Shown: piece after piece, positions 33,160-41,557 of the stretch | Layout: each line of letters opens with the position of its first letter | Numbering within the stretch: the first letter of the stretch is position 1 | Assembly: GCA_947456305.1 (NCBI GenBank) | Contig: CANGPN010000001.1 | Coordinates: 186,001-250,000 of the forward strand | Direction of reading: 5' to 3' | Length of the DNA stretch: 64,000 nucleotides | Source of the DNA: Comamonadaceae bacterium | GTDB taxonomy: Bacteria > Pseudomonadota > Gammaproteobacteria > Burkholderiales > Burkholderiaceae_C | The notes under the pieces: generated by a model | What the model was told of the DNA's origin: nothing | Database searches by the model: none | What the model saw: the letters and a program-made list of their open reading frames with translations, nothing else | Program-made: the position numbers and the translations under genes

Positions 33160-34137
33160 ATGAAAACCCAAATCACAGAACTCTTTGGCATCCGCCACCC
33201 CATCATCCAAGGCGGTATGCACTATGTGGGCTTCGCCGAACTGGCTGCGGCCGTATCCAATGCCGGCGGCTTAGGCATCATCACCGGACTGACCCAGCGC
33301 ACGCCGCAGGATTTGGCGAATGAAATCCGCCGTTGCCGCGATATGACCGATAAGCCCTTCGGTGTCAATCTCACTTTTCTTCCTGCACTCAAAGAGCCGG
33401 ACTACCCAGGTTACATACAGGCCATCATTGACGGCGGCGTGAAGGCGGTGGAGACGGCGGGCAACAACCCGCAAAAATATTTGCCTGCTTTGCAGGCCGC
33501 CGGTGTGAAAGTGATTCACAAATGCACGTCGGTGCGTCACGCCCTCAAGGCGCAAACCATAGGTTGCGATGCGCTCAGCATTGACGGATTTGAGTGCGGC
33601 GGACACCCGGGTGAAGACGATATTCCGAATTTCATTCTGTTACCGCGCGCCGCTGACGAATTGAAAATCCCGTTTGTCGCGTCCGGCGGTATGGCCGATG
33701 GCCGCTCGCTGGTGGCCGCGCTGGCGCTGGGTGCGCAAGGCATGAACATGGGCACCCGTTTTATTGCTACGGTGGAAGCCCCGGTGCACGAGAAAGTCAA
33801 GCAAGCTATATTGGCCGCCACCGAACTCGACACGCGCCTGGTCATGCGTCCGCTGCGAAATACCGAGCGCGTGTTGCGCAATCCGGCGGTAGACCGTTTG
33901 CTTGAAAAAGAGCGCGCCTTGGGCAGCAGCATCAAGTTTGAAGACATCATGGACGAAGTTGCCGGTGTGTACCCGCGTGTCATGGTCGATGGCGACATGG
34001 ACTCGGGCGCCTGGTCCTGCGGCATGGTGGCCGGTTTGATCCACGATATACCGACAGTCCAAGCTTTGATAGACCGCATCATGGCCGAAGCCGAGGGCAT
34101 TATTCGCCAGCGCTTGGGCGGCATGTTGAATGCATAA
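33160..34137 (+). CDS. Nitronate monooxygenase family protein, second copy
   Basis: A 325-residue FMN-dependent TIM-barrel enzyme of the NMO/2-nitropropane dioxygenase family, only partly similar to the one at 1515. Visible marks are IRHPIIQGGMHYVG, SNAGGLGIITGL, GFECGGHPGEDDI with the expected His, and VASGGMADGRSLVAA with GTRFIATVEAP. The ATG at 33160 gives the standard N-terminus. It lies 26 bases after the ModA-like gene and probably shares its transcript. The true substrate is unknown; the GGHPGE region is typical of a subgroup seen beside acyl-CoA catabolism genes. Confidence 0.85.
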   Translation: MKTQITELFGIRHPIIQGGMHYVGFAELAAAVSNAGGLGIITGLTQRTPQDLANEIRRCRDMTDKPFGVNLTFLPALKEPDYPGYIQAIIDGGVKAVETAGNNPQKYLPALQAAGVKVIHKCTSVRHALKAQTIGCDALSIDGFECGGHPGEDDIPNFILLPRAADELKIPFVASGGMADGRSLVAALALGAQGMNMGTRFIATVEAPVHEKVKQAILAATELDTRLVMRPLRNTERVLRNPAVDRLLEKERALGSSIKFEDIMDEVAGVYPRVMVDGDMDSGAWSCGMVAGLIHDIPTVQALIDRIMAEAEGIIRQRLGGMLNA

Positions 34138-34146
34138 ACACGCGTG

Positions 34147-34169
34147 AGCACCGGTTGTGTGCCGGCGCT
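34147..34169. terminator. Hairpin between convergent genes
   Basis: AGCACCGG at 34147-34154 pairs with CCGGCGCT at 34162-34169 across a 7-base loop, with one mismatch. It lies between the stops of the nitronate monooxygenase (plus) and the beta-lactamase-like gene (minus), where a bidirectional terminator would be expected. It lacks a clear T-run on either side, so the assignment is weak. Confidence 0.35.
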
Positions 34170-34179
34170 GAAAAGCTGC

Positions 34180-35598
34180 TCAGGGAACCTGTTTCAAGGC
34201 CTTGAGCACATCGACCACCAGACGGTCTTGTTTGTATTCGATGCCATTAGGGTCGACGCCGGTTCTGACAATCACCAGGTCATGGCCGGGCACCACGGTC
34301 ACATACTGCCCTTTGTTGCCGAAGGTGGTGTAAGTGCCTTTAGGTACCTCGGGCATGGTGTCAAGCAGCCAGAACTGCGCACCGTAGCCCCATTCACCTG
34401 CGACAGGCGGCTTGGTAGGTGCAGGCGCGCTGACAAACTGAATCCAGCCCTCAGGCAATAAACGTTTGCCTTGATGCACCCCGTCCTGATCCAGAAAAAT
34501 ACCGAACCGGGCCAGATCGCGCGCCGTGGTGTACACCTGACTGGAGGCGATGAAATTGCCTGCATGGTCTACCTCCATGCGCGTGTGGAACATCCCCAGC
34601 GGATGCAGCAATTCGTCATAAGGAAAGCGCAAATAGCGTAAATCGTCTGCCAATAAATGGCGCAGTGAACGCATTAACAACAGCGTGTCGTTATTGGCGT
34701 ATTTCCAACGGGTGCCGGGTTTGGCTTCCAAAGGCGTGCCGGTGGCTGCGCTGACCACGTCCTGACCGCCGAAATACACCGCTGCCGAATTCGCGCCGCC
34801 GCTGTACAAGCCGCTGGACATCCACATCAATTGTTTGTAAGTGATGCTGCGTCTGGGGTCGCCTACGGGCCACTCGGGAATGGACACAGGTTTGTCCAAG
34901 TCCAATAACCCTTGTTGACTGGCCACCGCCAGCAGCGCCGCAGTGATGCCTTTGGCGGTCGACCAAGTGCGGTAGCCGCTGTGTATGCCAAAGCCCGGGC
35001 GGTAGCGCTCGGCAATCAGCTTGTAATGGTTGTGCTTGTCCCGCTTGAGCACCAGCACCGCCGTGGTGACGGTGCCCGGTTTTTTGGCGTGCGTCACGCC
35101 GTCGAAGGCTTTGGCCAGCACATTTTCAAGTTGCGGGTAAGCGGGGTCAATGCCATTAGCCGGTAAATCGACTTTGTCACCGGTTGGAAATGCCTGCCCG
35201 CTGACATCGGGCGCAGGCGCATACGACACATTTGGCAGACGCGGGATATCGCTTAGCGTCCAATGCGGTGGTAACAACGTACAGCCCATGGTCGGACGGT
35301 AAGCGGCAATGCGCCGGAAGGTGTTTGTTGGATCTGAGGCAATCACCAGTTGGCGTTTTTCATCAATCACAGGGTCTGGAAAGCCTTTGCCTTGCACGTC
35401 GACCAGTTCAACTTTGAGAATGTCGTTCAAGGGTCTGCCAGCGAAAAAATGCGCCGAGCATGTAAAGATAGCGCGGTAGCCTGCGACGATGTCGGGCGCT
35501 TCGTGGTCTGCGGCACCGGCCGGCATTAGGTAGGGCGTTGCTGCGCTCACCCCTGAAGAAAACAAGGCGCAACACAACAGTGGGATCAGGAATCGCAT
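34180..35598 (-). CDS. Exported beta-lactamase-fold hydrolase (6-aminohexanoate-oligomer hydrolase-like)
   Basis: A 472-residue exported serine hydrolase with a signal peptide ending near VSAAT. The nucleophile motif is SxxK, visible as Ser-Thr-Ala-Lys near residue 213, inside a WSTAKGITAALL segment. The Tyr box reads YANNDT and the C-terminal box has TFGNKGQ. This order and the overall length are close to the NylB-type and related EstB enzymes. An N-terminal stretch of about 160 residues precedes the catalytic domain. The ATG at 35598 starts the signal peptide; an upstream TTG at 35616 is less likely. It is divergent from the TrhO fusion gene. Confidence 0.8.
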   Translation of the reverse strand: MRFLIPLLCCALFSSGVSAATPYLMPAGAADHEAPDIVAGYRAIFTCSAHFFAGRPLNDILKVELVDVQGKGFPDPVIDEKRQLVIASDPTNTFRRIAAYRPTMGCTLLPPHWTLSDIPRLPNVSYAPAPDVSGQAFPTGDKVDLPANGIDPAYPQLENVLAKAFDGVTHAKKPGTVTTAVLVLKRDKHNHYKLIAERYRPGFGIHSGYRTWSTAKGITAALLAVASQQGLLDLDKPVSIPEWPVGDPRRSITYKQLMWMSSGLYSGGANSAAVYFGGQDVVSAATGTPLEAKPGTRWKYANNDTLLLMRSLRHLLADDLRYLRFPYDELLHPLGMFHTRMEVDHAGNFIASSQVYTTARDLARFGIFLDQDGVHQGKRLLPEGWIQFVSAPAPTKPPVAGEWGYGAQFWLLDTMPEVPKGTYTTFGNKGQYVTVVPGHDLVIVRTGVDPNGIEYKQDRLVVDVLKALKQVP

Positions 35599-35680
35599 GG
35601 TTTGGATCCGTTTCAATAGTTGAACTCAGCAATGAATTCCGGTCATGATAAGCCTGAGCCGGACAAGGCAAAATAGGTGC

Positions 35681-37300
35681 ATGAATGCGATTGCCACTGA
35701 ACACGTTTTTTTGACGGCGGCTTTTTACAAGTTTGTCGACTTGCCGGATTTCCAGGAACTGAAACCACCTTTGCTAGCCTTTTGCGAAGCCCACCATGTC
35801 AAAGGCATGATTTTGCTGGCGCGCGAGGGCATTAACAGCACCATCGCCGGTGCTCCAGCTGATGTACAGGCGGTGCTGGCTTATCTGCGCGCCGATCCGC
35901 GCCTGGCCGATCTGGAGCACAAAGAGTCCTATGCCGATGAACCGCCTTTTCACCGCATGAAAGTGCGTTTGAAAAAGGAAATTGTCACCATGGGTGTCGA
36001 AGGCATCAGTCCTGTTCACATGGCCGGCACTTATGTGAAACCGCAGGACTGGAACGACTTGATCAGTGACCCGGACGTGGTGCTGATTGACACCCGCAAT
36101 GATTACGAAGTTGAGATTGGTACGTTCGAGGGTGCCATCAATCCTGACATTCAAACCTTTTCACAACTGTCGGCCTGGGTGGAAAAAGCGCAAGCTCTGG
36201 AAGCGGTCAACGGCCGCAAACCCAAGGTCGCCATGTTTTGTACCGGCGGCATACGCTGCGAAAAATCCACGGCATTGATGCGCACGCACGGCTTCGATGA
36301 GGTGTTTCATTTGCAAGGTGGCATTCTCAAATACCTGGAGCAAATACCGCCGGAAAAAAGCCTGTGGAGGGGCGAGTGTTTTGTGTTTGATGAACGCACG
36401 TCGGTCGGCCACGGCTTGGTTCCGGGCAAAATGGGTATATGCCGCAGTTGCCGCGATCCGCTGGCCGAAGGCATGATCGACTCCCCCTTGTTTGAACTTG
36501 GCGTCAGTTGCCCGCGTTGTCACGCCACTACCAGCGAAGAACACAAGCAACGTGCGCGTGAACGGCAAAAGCAGTTTGTGCTTGCCAAGGCGCGAGGCCA
36601 GGTCCATCTGGGAGAGCCGCAAAAACAAAAAAATATCGCTGCTTTGCTGCCTCAGGATGCGCCTGTGTTGTATTCATTCCGCCGTTGCCCTTACGCTATG
36701 CGCGCCCGTATGGCGCTGCTCGCAGCAGGCATACGCTGTGAAATCCGTGAAGTGGCGTTGGCGCAAAAACCGCAAAGCATGCTGGATGTCTCGCCTAAGG
36801 GGACAGTACCGGTGTTGGTCCTCAAAGATGCAGTCTTAGAGCAAAGTCTGGACATCGTGCTCTGGGCTTTGCGACAGCACGACCCGCAATCTTGGTTGCC
36901 TGCTGACAGTCAGGTGCAGACAGAGCAATTGGCCTTGATCGGACAATGCGACGGCGAATTCAAACACCACCTGGACCGCTACAAATACCCTCAGCGTTAC
37001 CAATTGAACGACGGTGTAGCAGACCGGGAGGCGGGCGCTGTTTTTTTACTGCAACTGAATCAACTTCTCACAAGGAACTTGTTTTTGAGCGGGCAAACTT
37101 GGGGTTTGGCAGATGCGGCTATTGCGCCTTTTGTCAGACAGTTTGCACACACTGATCCTGGCTGGTTCAGCGCTCAAGCCTGGGCAAAGTTGCAGCAGTG
37201 GCTGTCAGATTTCGAAAATTCTGCACGGTACCAACAGTGCATGCACAAATACAAAGTTTGGTACCCCGACCACAAGCCTGTGGCATTTCCACCGGTTTGA
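35681..37300 (+). CDS. trhO: TrhO-type tRNA hydroxylation protein fused to a glutathione S-transferase domain
   Basis: A 539-residue fusion. Residues 1-305 are a complete TrhO/YceA protein: an N-terminal domain with LLAREGINSTIAG, a rhodanese domain with active-site Cys187 in FCTGGIRCEKS, and a C-terminal four-cysteine zinc-like site (CRSC at 254-257 and CPRC at 277-280). TrhO makes 5-hydroxyuridine at position 34 of tRNA from molecular oxygen. Residues 328-535 are a GST-fold domain starting YSFRRCPYAMRARM and the SPKGTVPVL loop that binds glutathione in this fold. The frame is open with no stop between the two. The ATG at 35681 matches the TrhO N-terminus. The GST part could supply thiol redox chemistry. 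Confidence 0.85.
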   Translation: MNAIATEHVFLTAAFYKFVDLPDFQELKPPLLAFCEAHHVKGMILLAREGINSTIAGAPADVQAVLAYLRADPRLADLEHKESYADEPPFHRMKVRLKKEIVTMGVEGISPVHMAGTYVKPQDWNDLISDPDVVLIDTRNDYEVEIGTFEGAINPDIQTFSQLSAWVEKAQALEAVNGRKPKVAMFCTGGIRCEKSTALMRTHGFDEVFHLQGGILKYLEQIPPEKSLWRGECFVFDERTSVGHGLVPGKMGICRSCRDPLAEGMIDSPLFELGVSCPRCHATTSEEHKQRARERQKQFVLAKARGQVHLGEPQKQKNIAALLPQDAPVLYSFRRCPYAMRARMALLAAGIRCEIREVALAQKPQSMLDVSPKGTVPVLVLKDAVLEQSLDIVLWALRQHDPQSWLPADSQVQTEQLALIGQCDGEFKHHLDRYKYPQRYQLNDGVADREAGAVFLLQLNQLLTRNLFLSGQTWGLADAAIAPFVRQFAHTDPGWFSAQAWAKLQQWLSDFENSARYQQCMHKYKVWYPDHKPVAFPPV

Positions 37301-37352
37301 AAACAGCACAATCGCCGTGTGATGTTAAGCAGGCTTGAGAAAGTAAAACGCT

Positions 37353-37478
37353 ATGAAAAAAACTGATGTTCAGTTACGCTTCGGTTGGTTATTGCTAGCT
37401 TGCTTGTTCGTAGCTGTTTTTTGCGGCGTCATGGTGTGGTTTGCCAGCACCTATTTGACCGATTGCTGCGGCCCTTGA
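37353..37478 (+). CDS. Small single-span membrane protein, 41 residues
   Basis: An ORF of 41 codons begins at 37353 with MKKTDVQLRFGW and ends at 37476-37478. A hydrophobic stretch of about 22 residues from Leu13 to Val28 and further would span the membrane once, with a short tail containing two adjacent cysteines (DCCGP). A basic N-terminus favours an inside position. No strong Shine-Dalgarno sequence is evident, and no family is recognised, so the reading is based only on composition and position, 52 bases after the TrhO fusion. Confidence 0.4.
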   Translation: MKKTDVQLRFGWLLLACLFVAVFCGVMVWFASTYLTDCCGP

Positions 37479-37493
37479 CTTTCACGACCACAT

Positions 37494-38102
37494 TCAACTC
37501 AGAAATTTGATAAGCGCATCAGGGTGTATGCCCCAGTTAAATAAGCCTGACAATCCCATCAGCAGGCCAAAAGACGAGGGGATCAGGGCCAGGAAATAAA
37601 GCCAAGTCAGTCCCGTCAAAGAGGCAACTGCCAACAAAGATATGGCAATCGCAATAGCTGCTTCCGACAGGTCGAACTGGTCATCGATGAAGTTCAATCC
37701 ATCGTAGGTTTGTTGGTCCAGTTCTGCCAGTTGTTTGAGTGCAGCTTTCTTTTCATTTTGCTCTTTGGCTAAAGAACCGTAATAGTTAATTTGAATTTGG
37801 TACTGCGGTTGTTGACGCTTATCCGCTGACAAAGCCATCAATTGGAGGGTGGCCAGTGTGGCGTTGGCAATTTCTTCACGCAGATTTCGAGCCTGGTAAT
37901 AGTTCCAGTGATCCAGCTTGTCTGCTTGTGCTTGTTGCATGGCCTGGACAATATTGTCGTCTTTGACTTTGCAAATACCCAAGAAAGTCGCTAACAAGGC
38001 AACACTGACAGCAACCGCAGCATTAAGCCATGGGCTCTGAGTAGCATCAGATGAATGTTGTTCTGAGGATTGCTGAACCAGGTCAATCGGGTCAATGTCC
38101 AT
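37494..38102 (-). CDS. DUF4337-family membrane protein
   Basis: A 202-residue protein with a membrane span near residues 27-45, a central hydrophilic helical part rich in Gln, Lys and Glu (about 50-135), and two hydrophobic segments in the last 60 residues. The N-terminal WLNAAVAVSVALLATFLGICKVKDDNI stretch and the coiled middle part fit DUF4337 proteins, whose function is not known. The gene is followed on the minus strand by nothing cotranscribed, and preceded by the Kazal-like gene, 8 bases away. Confidence 0.6.
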   Translation of the reverse strand: MDIDPIDLVQQSSEQHSSDATQSPWLNAAVAVSVALLATFLGICKVKDDNIVQAMQQAQADKLDHWNYYQARNLREEIANATLATLQLMALSADKRQQPQYQIQINYYGSLAKEQNEKKAALKQLAELDQQTYDGLNFIDDQFDLSEAAIAIAISLLAVASLTGLTWLYFLALIPSSFGLLMGLSGLFNWGIHPDALIKFLS

Positions 38103-38110
38103 GATGGTGG

Positions 38111-38341
38111 CTACTTGGTATTTTTATTTCCGGTAGTTGTTGGCGGTACTTTCACCGGTTGATCACGGCAACTGCCCTCGTGGCGTAATTTTGCACCTGC
38201 TGCCAACATCTTGCAACGGTTGGGGTAGGTTTGCGTGCGGGGTGAATGCATCCAGTAACCGCATACTGGTGCGTATTCATCGGTACAGGCCAGGCAGCTT
38301 GCGCACAACAAAGTCAGGCAAATGAGAAAGACAGAACGCAT
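38111..38341 (-). CDS. Small exported Kazal-like protein
   Basis: A 76-residue protein with a signal peptide of about 20 residues. The mature part has the fingerprint of a Kazal-type protease-inhibitor domain: C-T-D-E-Y-A-P-V-C-G, then a T-Y-x-N-x-C core, a G and a final H-E-G-S-C. Only four cysteines of the domain are visible, so fewer disulfides than the six-cysteine animal form would form. A Thr/Lys-rich tail follows. Such domains block serine proteases in eukaryotes; in bacteria they may protect against host or predator proteases. The start at 38341 is chosen because the signal peptide starts there; an ATG at 38350 is an alternative. Confidence 0.6.
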   Translation of the reverse strand: MRSVFLICLTLLCASCLACTDEYAPVCGYWMHSPRTQTYPNRCKMLAAGAKLRHEGSCRDQPVKVPPTTTGNKNTK

Positions 38342-38425
38342 CGAGAGCATCGTGGATTATTGAACCGAAGACAATGATAGCCATCGATTGATTGACGTGT
38401 TGTTTTGTAAGCGTTGATCGGCTTA

Positions 38426-38791
38426 CTAAGTGGCAATGGGCTGTCTTGAAGTTGAGGGTTTTAATTGCTCAATCGCCGCGGACAAAGCTGCGAAATACGC
38501 TGCGCCGGTTGCGGTGATGGTCAGTAATTTGGTTCTTTTGTCCAAGCTGGAAGCCACCAGTTTGATGAGTCCGGCGTCTATCAAAAGGCTGAGTTTGCGG
38601 TGAAGCGTAGAGCGGGAGGCAATGCTTTTCAATTCAATGGCGTCCGATACTTTCAAAGGCTGGTTACGCGCCTCGCCAAGCGCGATTTCTTCGAGCATGA
38701 GCTTGCACACGGGATCAATGTGCTTCATGGGAAACATCTCGGCTACTTGTTTGGTGGTTTCCAGAAAGTGGAGGTATAAATTGTTATTCAT
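38426..38791 (-). CDS. Winged-helix transcriptional regulator, MarR-like
   Basis: A 121-residue protein with a winged-helix motif: KSIASRSTLHRKLSLLIDAGLIKLV followed by DKRTKLLTITATG, which is the recognition helix and wing of a MarR-like fold. An N-terminal helix pair and a short C-terminal helix could form the dimer interface. It resembles the regulator at 3651. It lies between the Kazal-like gene and the small membrane protein of the sigma-factor operon, with gaps of about 85-95 bases on each side. Targets are unknown. Confidence 0.6.
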   Translation of the reverse strand: MNNNLYLHFLETTKQVAEMFPMKHIDPVCKLMLEEIALGEARNQPLKVSDAIELKSIASRSTLHRKLSLLIDAGLIKLVASSLDKRTKLLTITATGAAYFAALSAAIEQLKPSTSRQPIAT

Positions 38792-38884
38792 TGGCGGTTG
38801 ACTCGTTGTTTGACATTGAGACGTACGGCGCGTTCAAATATTACGCTTTATGAATTGTTTTATTCAACATATGTCCAATATTCA

Positions 38885-39199
38885 TCACAAAACCAGTAAG
38901 GTCGACAGGGACAAGGTATCTATATGGTGCAATTCCTCTTCCTCAGCGTGCATGGAGGTTTTCAGTAAAAGCAGGCCAGCCACTGCCAGCACGAGCGCAG
39001 GACTGGCATAACGGTGAGAAAACAGTTGTGACATCCAGTGCCATTTGGGGCCGTGTCCTGCGGGTTGCACCAAACCAATCGATACATGCGCGGCGTTAAA
39101 GCCCGCTTTCTCCAGCGTGTCATTGACAAAATGGGCGGCAATCACAGGCACTTCATCTTCACGTATGCGTTGTTTTAAAGCTTGATCATCAAGATTCAT
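38885..39199 (-). CDS. Small membrane protein in sigma-factor operon (possible anti-sigma)
   Basis: A 104-residue protein whose start overlaps the sigma factor stop as ATGA. It has a charged N-terminal half of about 65 residues, then one hydrophobic span (SPALVLAVAGLLLLKTSM) and a short acidic tail. The coupling and topology, cytoplasmic N-terminus and one membrane span, are those of a small ECF anti-sigma factor, but no recognised anti-sigma motif was found, so the role is inferred from position only. It is the last gene of the operon. Confidence 0.5.
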   Translation of the reverse strand: MNLDDQALKQRIREDEVPVIAAHFVNDTLEKAGFNAAHVSIGLVQPAGHGPKWHWMSQLFSHRYASPALVLAVAGLLLLKTSMHAEEEELHHIDTLSLSTLLVL

Positions 39200-39768
39200 G
39201 GTTTCTCCTTCAACAGTGTTTTTAAATTGACTTTGGCCCGGTGCAGCAATTGATTGGCAGCATTGACTTCGATGTGAAGCGTTTGTGCAATGTCAAGAAT
39301 GCTGGCATCGTTGTACGCCCACAGGCTGATGGCCAGACGCTGCCTGGGGCTGAGTTTGAGCAAGGTGGTTTGCAGTGTGGCGGCTTGTTGTTTGAATGAC
39401 AGCAATCGCCCCGGTTCGACGTCATCGGTGGCGGTCTTTCGATCAAATTCGTCCTCATCAAGCGGTTCTGTGTTTATTTTGCGCAGACTGTCCAGGCAAG
39501 CATTGCTGACCATGGCGTAAAAAAAAGTGCTCAAACTGGACTTTCCTTCATAACGTGCTGTTTTCAGTAGTTTGAGAAAAGCCTCTTGAACAATATCTTG
39601 TGCCTCGGCGGCGTTGTTCACCATGCGCCAGGCCAGAGCGTGGGCGTTCGGTCCCAGCGCGTGAATCAACCGGGTTGCCGCACGCTTGTCCCCGTTTTGT
39701 GCCGAGAACAGCAACGCCAGGTCTTCCTCATACTTGTCCGGTGGCGACGGTAAAAGACGGGTATTCAT
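39196..39768 (-). CDS. ECF-type RNA polymerase sigma factor
   Basis: A 190-residue sigma-70 family factor of ECF type. Region 2 is visible as AWRMVNNAAEAQDIVQEAFLKLL, with the following SSLSTFFYAMVSNACLDSLRK segment, and region 4 as LSPRQRLAISLWAYNDASILDIAQTLHIEVNAANQLLHRAKVNL. It directs RNA polymerase to a small regulon, possibly including its own operon. It is preceded by a Spy/DUF3106-like periplasmic protein (41 bases away) and overlaps a small membrane protein downstream. Confidence 0.9.
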   Translation of the reverse strand: MNTRLLPSPPDKYEEDLALLFSAQNGDKRAATRLIHALGPNAHALAWRMVNNAAEAQDIVQEAFLKLLKTARYEGKSSLSTFFYAMVSNACLDSLRKINTEPLDEDEFDRKTATDDVEPGRLLSFKQQAATLQTTLLKLSPRQRLAISLWAYNDASILDIAQTLHIEVNAANQLLHRAKVNLKTLLKEKP

Positions 39769-39809
39769 TCAATCTTCTGCCGGCTTTAAGGGCTTTGCAA
39801 TCTGTGCAC

Positions 39810-40274
39810 TCATTTTTTGCTTGGGTGATGGTGCATGTCATCCCGCCATTTCTGACGCTCTTCGGGAGTCATTTTTTGAAATTCTTGTTCCCTGTGGTGC
39901 TTGATTTCGGCTTTTTCTTCGGGGGTCAGACTTTCAATCATTTGGCGACGCCCGGCGCGAATCTGTTCTTGTTGTTCTTTGCTCATGGTCTTCCATTGCG
40001 CATGCATTTGTTCGTTCAAGGCTTTTCGTTCTTGGGGTGACATGGATTGCAACTTTTCGCGGAATTTGTCGCGAAAAGCCTTGCGCTGTTCGGGTGTGGC
40101 TTTGCTCAACTCTGCCCTTATGAATTTCCCCCTCTCGATGCGCTCTTCAACGGACATCTGGGCAATCATGCGCGGGTCTGGTGGTTCGGGCAGATCTGCC
40201 AACACCATGCCAGACAAGCTAAGCAACAAGGAGGTAATCAGCGCATTTTTCATCATGGTGTATTTGTATTTCAA
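39810..40274 (-). CDS. Exported Spy/DUF3106-like helical protein
   Basis: A 154-residue protein with a signal peptide ending in MVLAD. The mature part is a helical chain with four to five repeats of an L/M-S/T-x-E-E/Q-R-K motif, for example MSPQERKAL and LTPEEKAEI, and a Met/Glu/Lys-rich composition. It ends in a DDMHHHPSKK tail that could bind metal. The pattern recalls Spy/CpxP chaperones and DUF3106 proteins of betaproteobacteria, as well as CnrX-type metal sensors beside ECF sigma factors. In-frame ATGs at 40274, 40256 and 40253 are possible starts; no clear Shine-Dalgarno decides. Confidence 0.6.
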   Translation of the reverse strand: MKYKYTMMKNALITSLLLSLSGMVLADLPEPPDPRMIAQMSVEERIERGKFIRAELSKATPEQRKAFRDKFREKLQSMSPQERKALNEQMHAQWKTMSKEQQEQIRAGRRQMIESLTPEEKAEIKHHREQEFQKMTPEERQKWRDDMHHHPSKK

Positions 40275-40751
40275 TGGCGTATAGGGAGTTTGACGGTTGG
40301 CCTGGACATCGCTTACGCAGATGAGAATAGATTGTTTGTAAAAAGCGGAAACTGCTTGCCGCTTGAGCGTCTCACTTTGAGCAGCTTAAGGCAAAGCCTG
40401 TCCGCTTCTTGCGTTAAACCTTGTCCGGTAAATGATTTCAACATACTGATGTTTTTCATTATTTAAATAAGCAAGATATTCACAGTAGCGCTAAGGTGTG
40501 AGGTGGCGTTGACTAGCCGCCGGGATTAATCAACCTATGTTCAAACTGGCTTGCAGTGTCTCGAAATACTGAAGCGTCCGGGTGAACCTGTGCGCCAGCC
40601 TATGGAAAACGCAGACCGCTCAGGCTATGTCATGACGTGCTCAAGCAGCTGAGCAGAAGCTGAAAGCGCCGCACAGGCTTTTGTCAGTGATGCCCGCATA
40701 GTTTTTGCCTGACAATCTGCGGCTCTGAATGCAGACACAGGAGCAGGCCAA
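40275..40751. other. Gene-free stretch of about 480 bp
   Basis: No credible gene was seen here on either strand. It lies between the divergent Spy-like gene and an SDR gene, so promoters for both are expected. The open frames present are not supported by composition or start signals. A GACTAGCCGCC segment near 40510 marks nothing recognised. Confidence 0.5.
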
Positions 40752-41546
40752 ATGAATACCACACACAAACGGGTTTACATCATCACCGGCGGCAGCAGCG
40801 GCGTGGGTGCAGCCTGTGCGCTGCAACTGGCGGCCGCGGGTCACAGCCTGGTGATCAACTACAACAAGTGTGAAGCTTTAGCTCGCCAGGTCATAGATGA
40901 CTGCGAAAAACTCGGCTCCCAAACCCTGCTGGTGCAAGCCGATATGGCATTGGAAGCCGATTGCTTGCGCCTGGTCGATCAAACCGTCGAGCGCTTTGGT
41001 CGTATCGATGGTTTGGTGAATTCTGCTGCTGTCACGCAGTTTGTGGCATTGAACCGCTTGGATGATCTCAAGGTCGAGGATTTTTTGCGCATTTATAACG
41101 TCAATGCCGTCGGCCCGTTTCAAATGATGCGCGCCTGCGAAAAACACATGCCTGAGGGCAGCGCCATCGTCAATGTGTCATCCATCGCAGGGCAAATCGG
41201 CAGCGGCAGCTCTATCCCTTATGTGATGTCCAAATCCGCTTTGAATATGCTGACTGTCACCATGGCGCGGGTGCTGGCACCGCGCATACGTGTGAACGCG
41301 GTGTTACCCGGTTTCATAGAGGGGCGCTGGATGCGCGAGGGTTTGGGCGATGAGGCCTATGACCGCGTTAAACAAGAGTATTCAGACAAATCGGCGCTGG
41401 GCAAAGTGACGCAACCTCATCAAATTGCGGACGCTGTGGTTTGGTTGCTCAAGCCTGACTCGGTGATGACCGGTCAGCAAATCGTGGTCGATGGCGGTTT
41501 TGTGTTGGGCAAACTGCCCATGATGGCCAGAGTGCAAGAGCAATAA
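40752..41546 (+). CDS. SDR-family oxidoreductase
   Basis: A 264-residue short-chain dehydrogenase with TGGSSGVGAAC as cofactor loop, an NSAAVTQF segment in place of NNAG, catalytic Ser in VNVSSIAGQ and the YVMSK active site. The C-terminus (IVVDGGFVLGK) is that of the classical group. It is 195 residues from the coding start of the sigma operon promoter region and stands alone on the plus strand. Substrate unknown; the family covers sugars, steroids, fatty acids and small alcohols. Confidence 0.8.
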   Translation: MNTTHKRVYIITGGSSGVGAACALQLAAAGHSLVINYNKCEALARQVIDDCEKLGSQTLLVQADMALEADCLRLVDQTVERFGRIDGLVNSAAVTQFVALNRLDDLKVEDFLRIYNVNAVGPFQMMRACEKHMPEGSAIVNVSSIAGQIGSGSSIPYVMSKSALNMLTVTMARVLAPRIRVNAVLPGFIEGRWMREGLGDEAYDRVKQEYSDKSALGKVTQPHQIADAVVWLLKPDSVMTGQQIVVDGGFVLGKLPMMARVQEQ

Positions 41547-41557
41547 GCTGCCGTGCC

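Noticed and set aside
40047-40466. 139-residue plus-strand open frame
   Set aside because: Its first half is antisense to the Spy-like gene and the rest has no coding signs.
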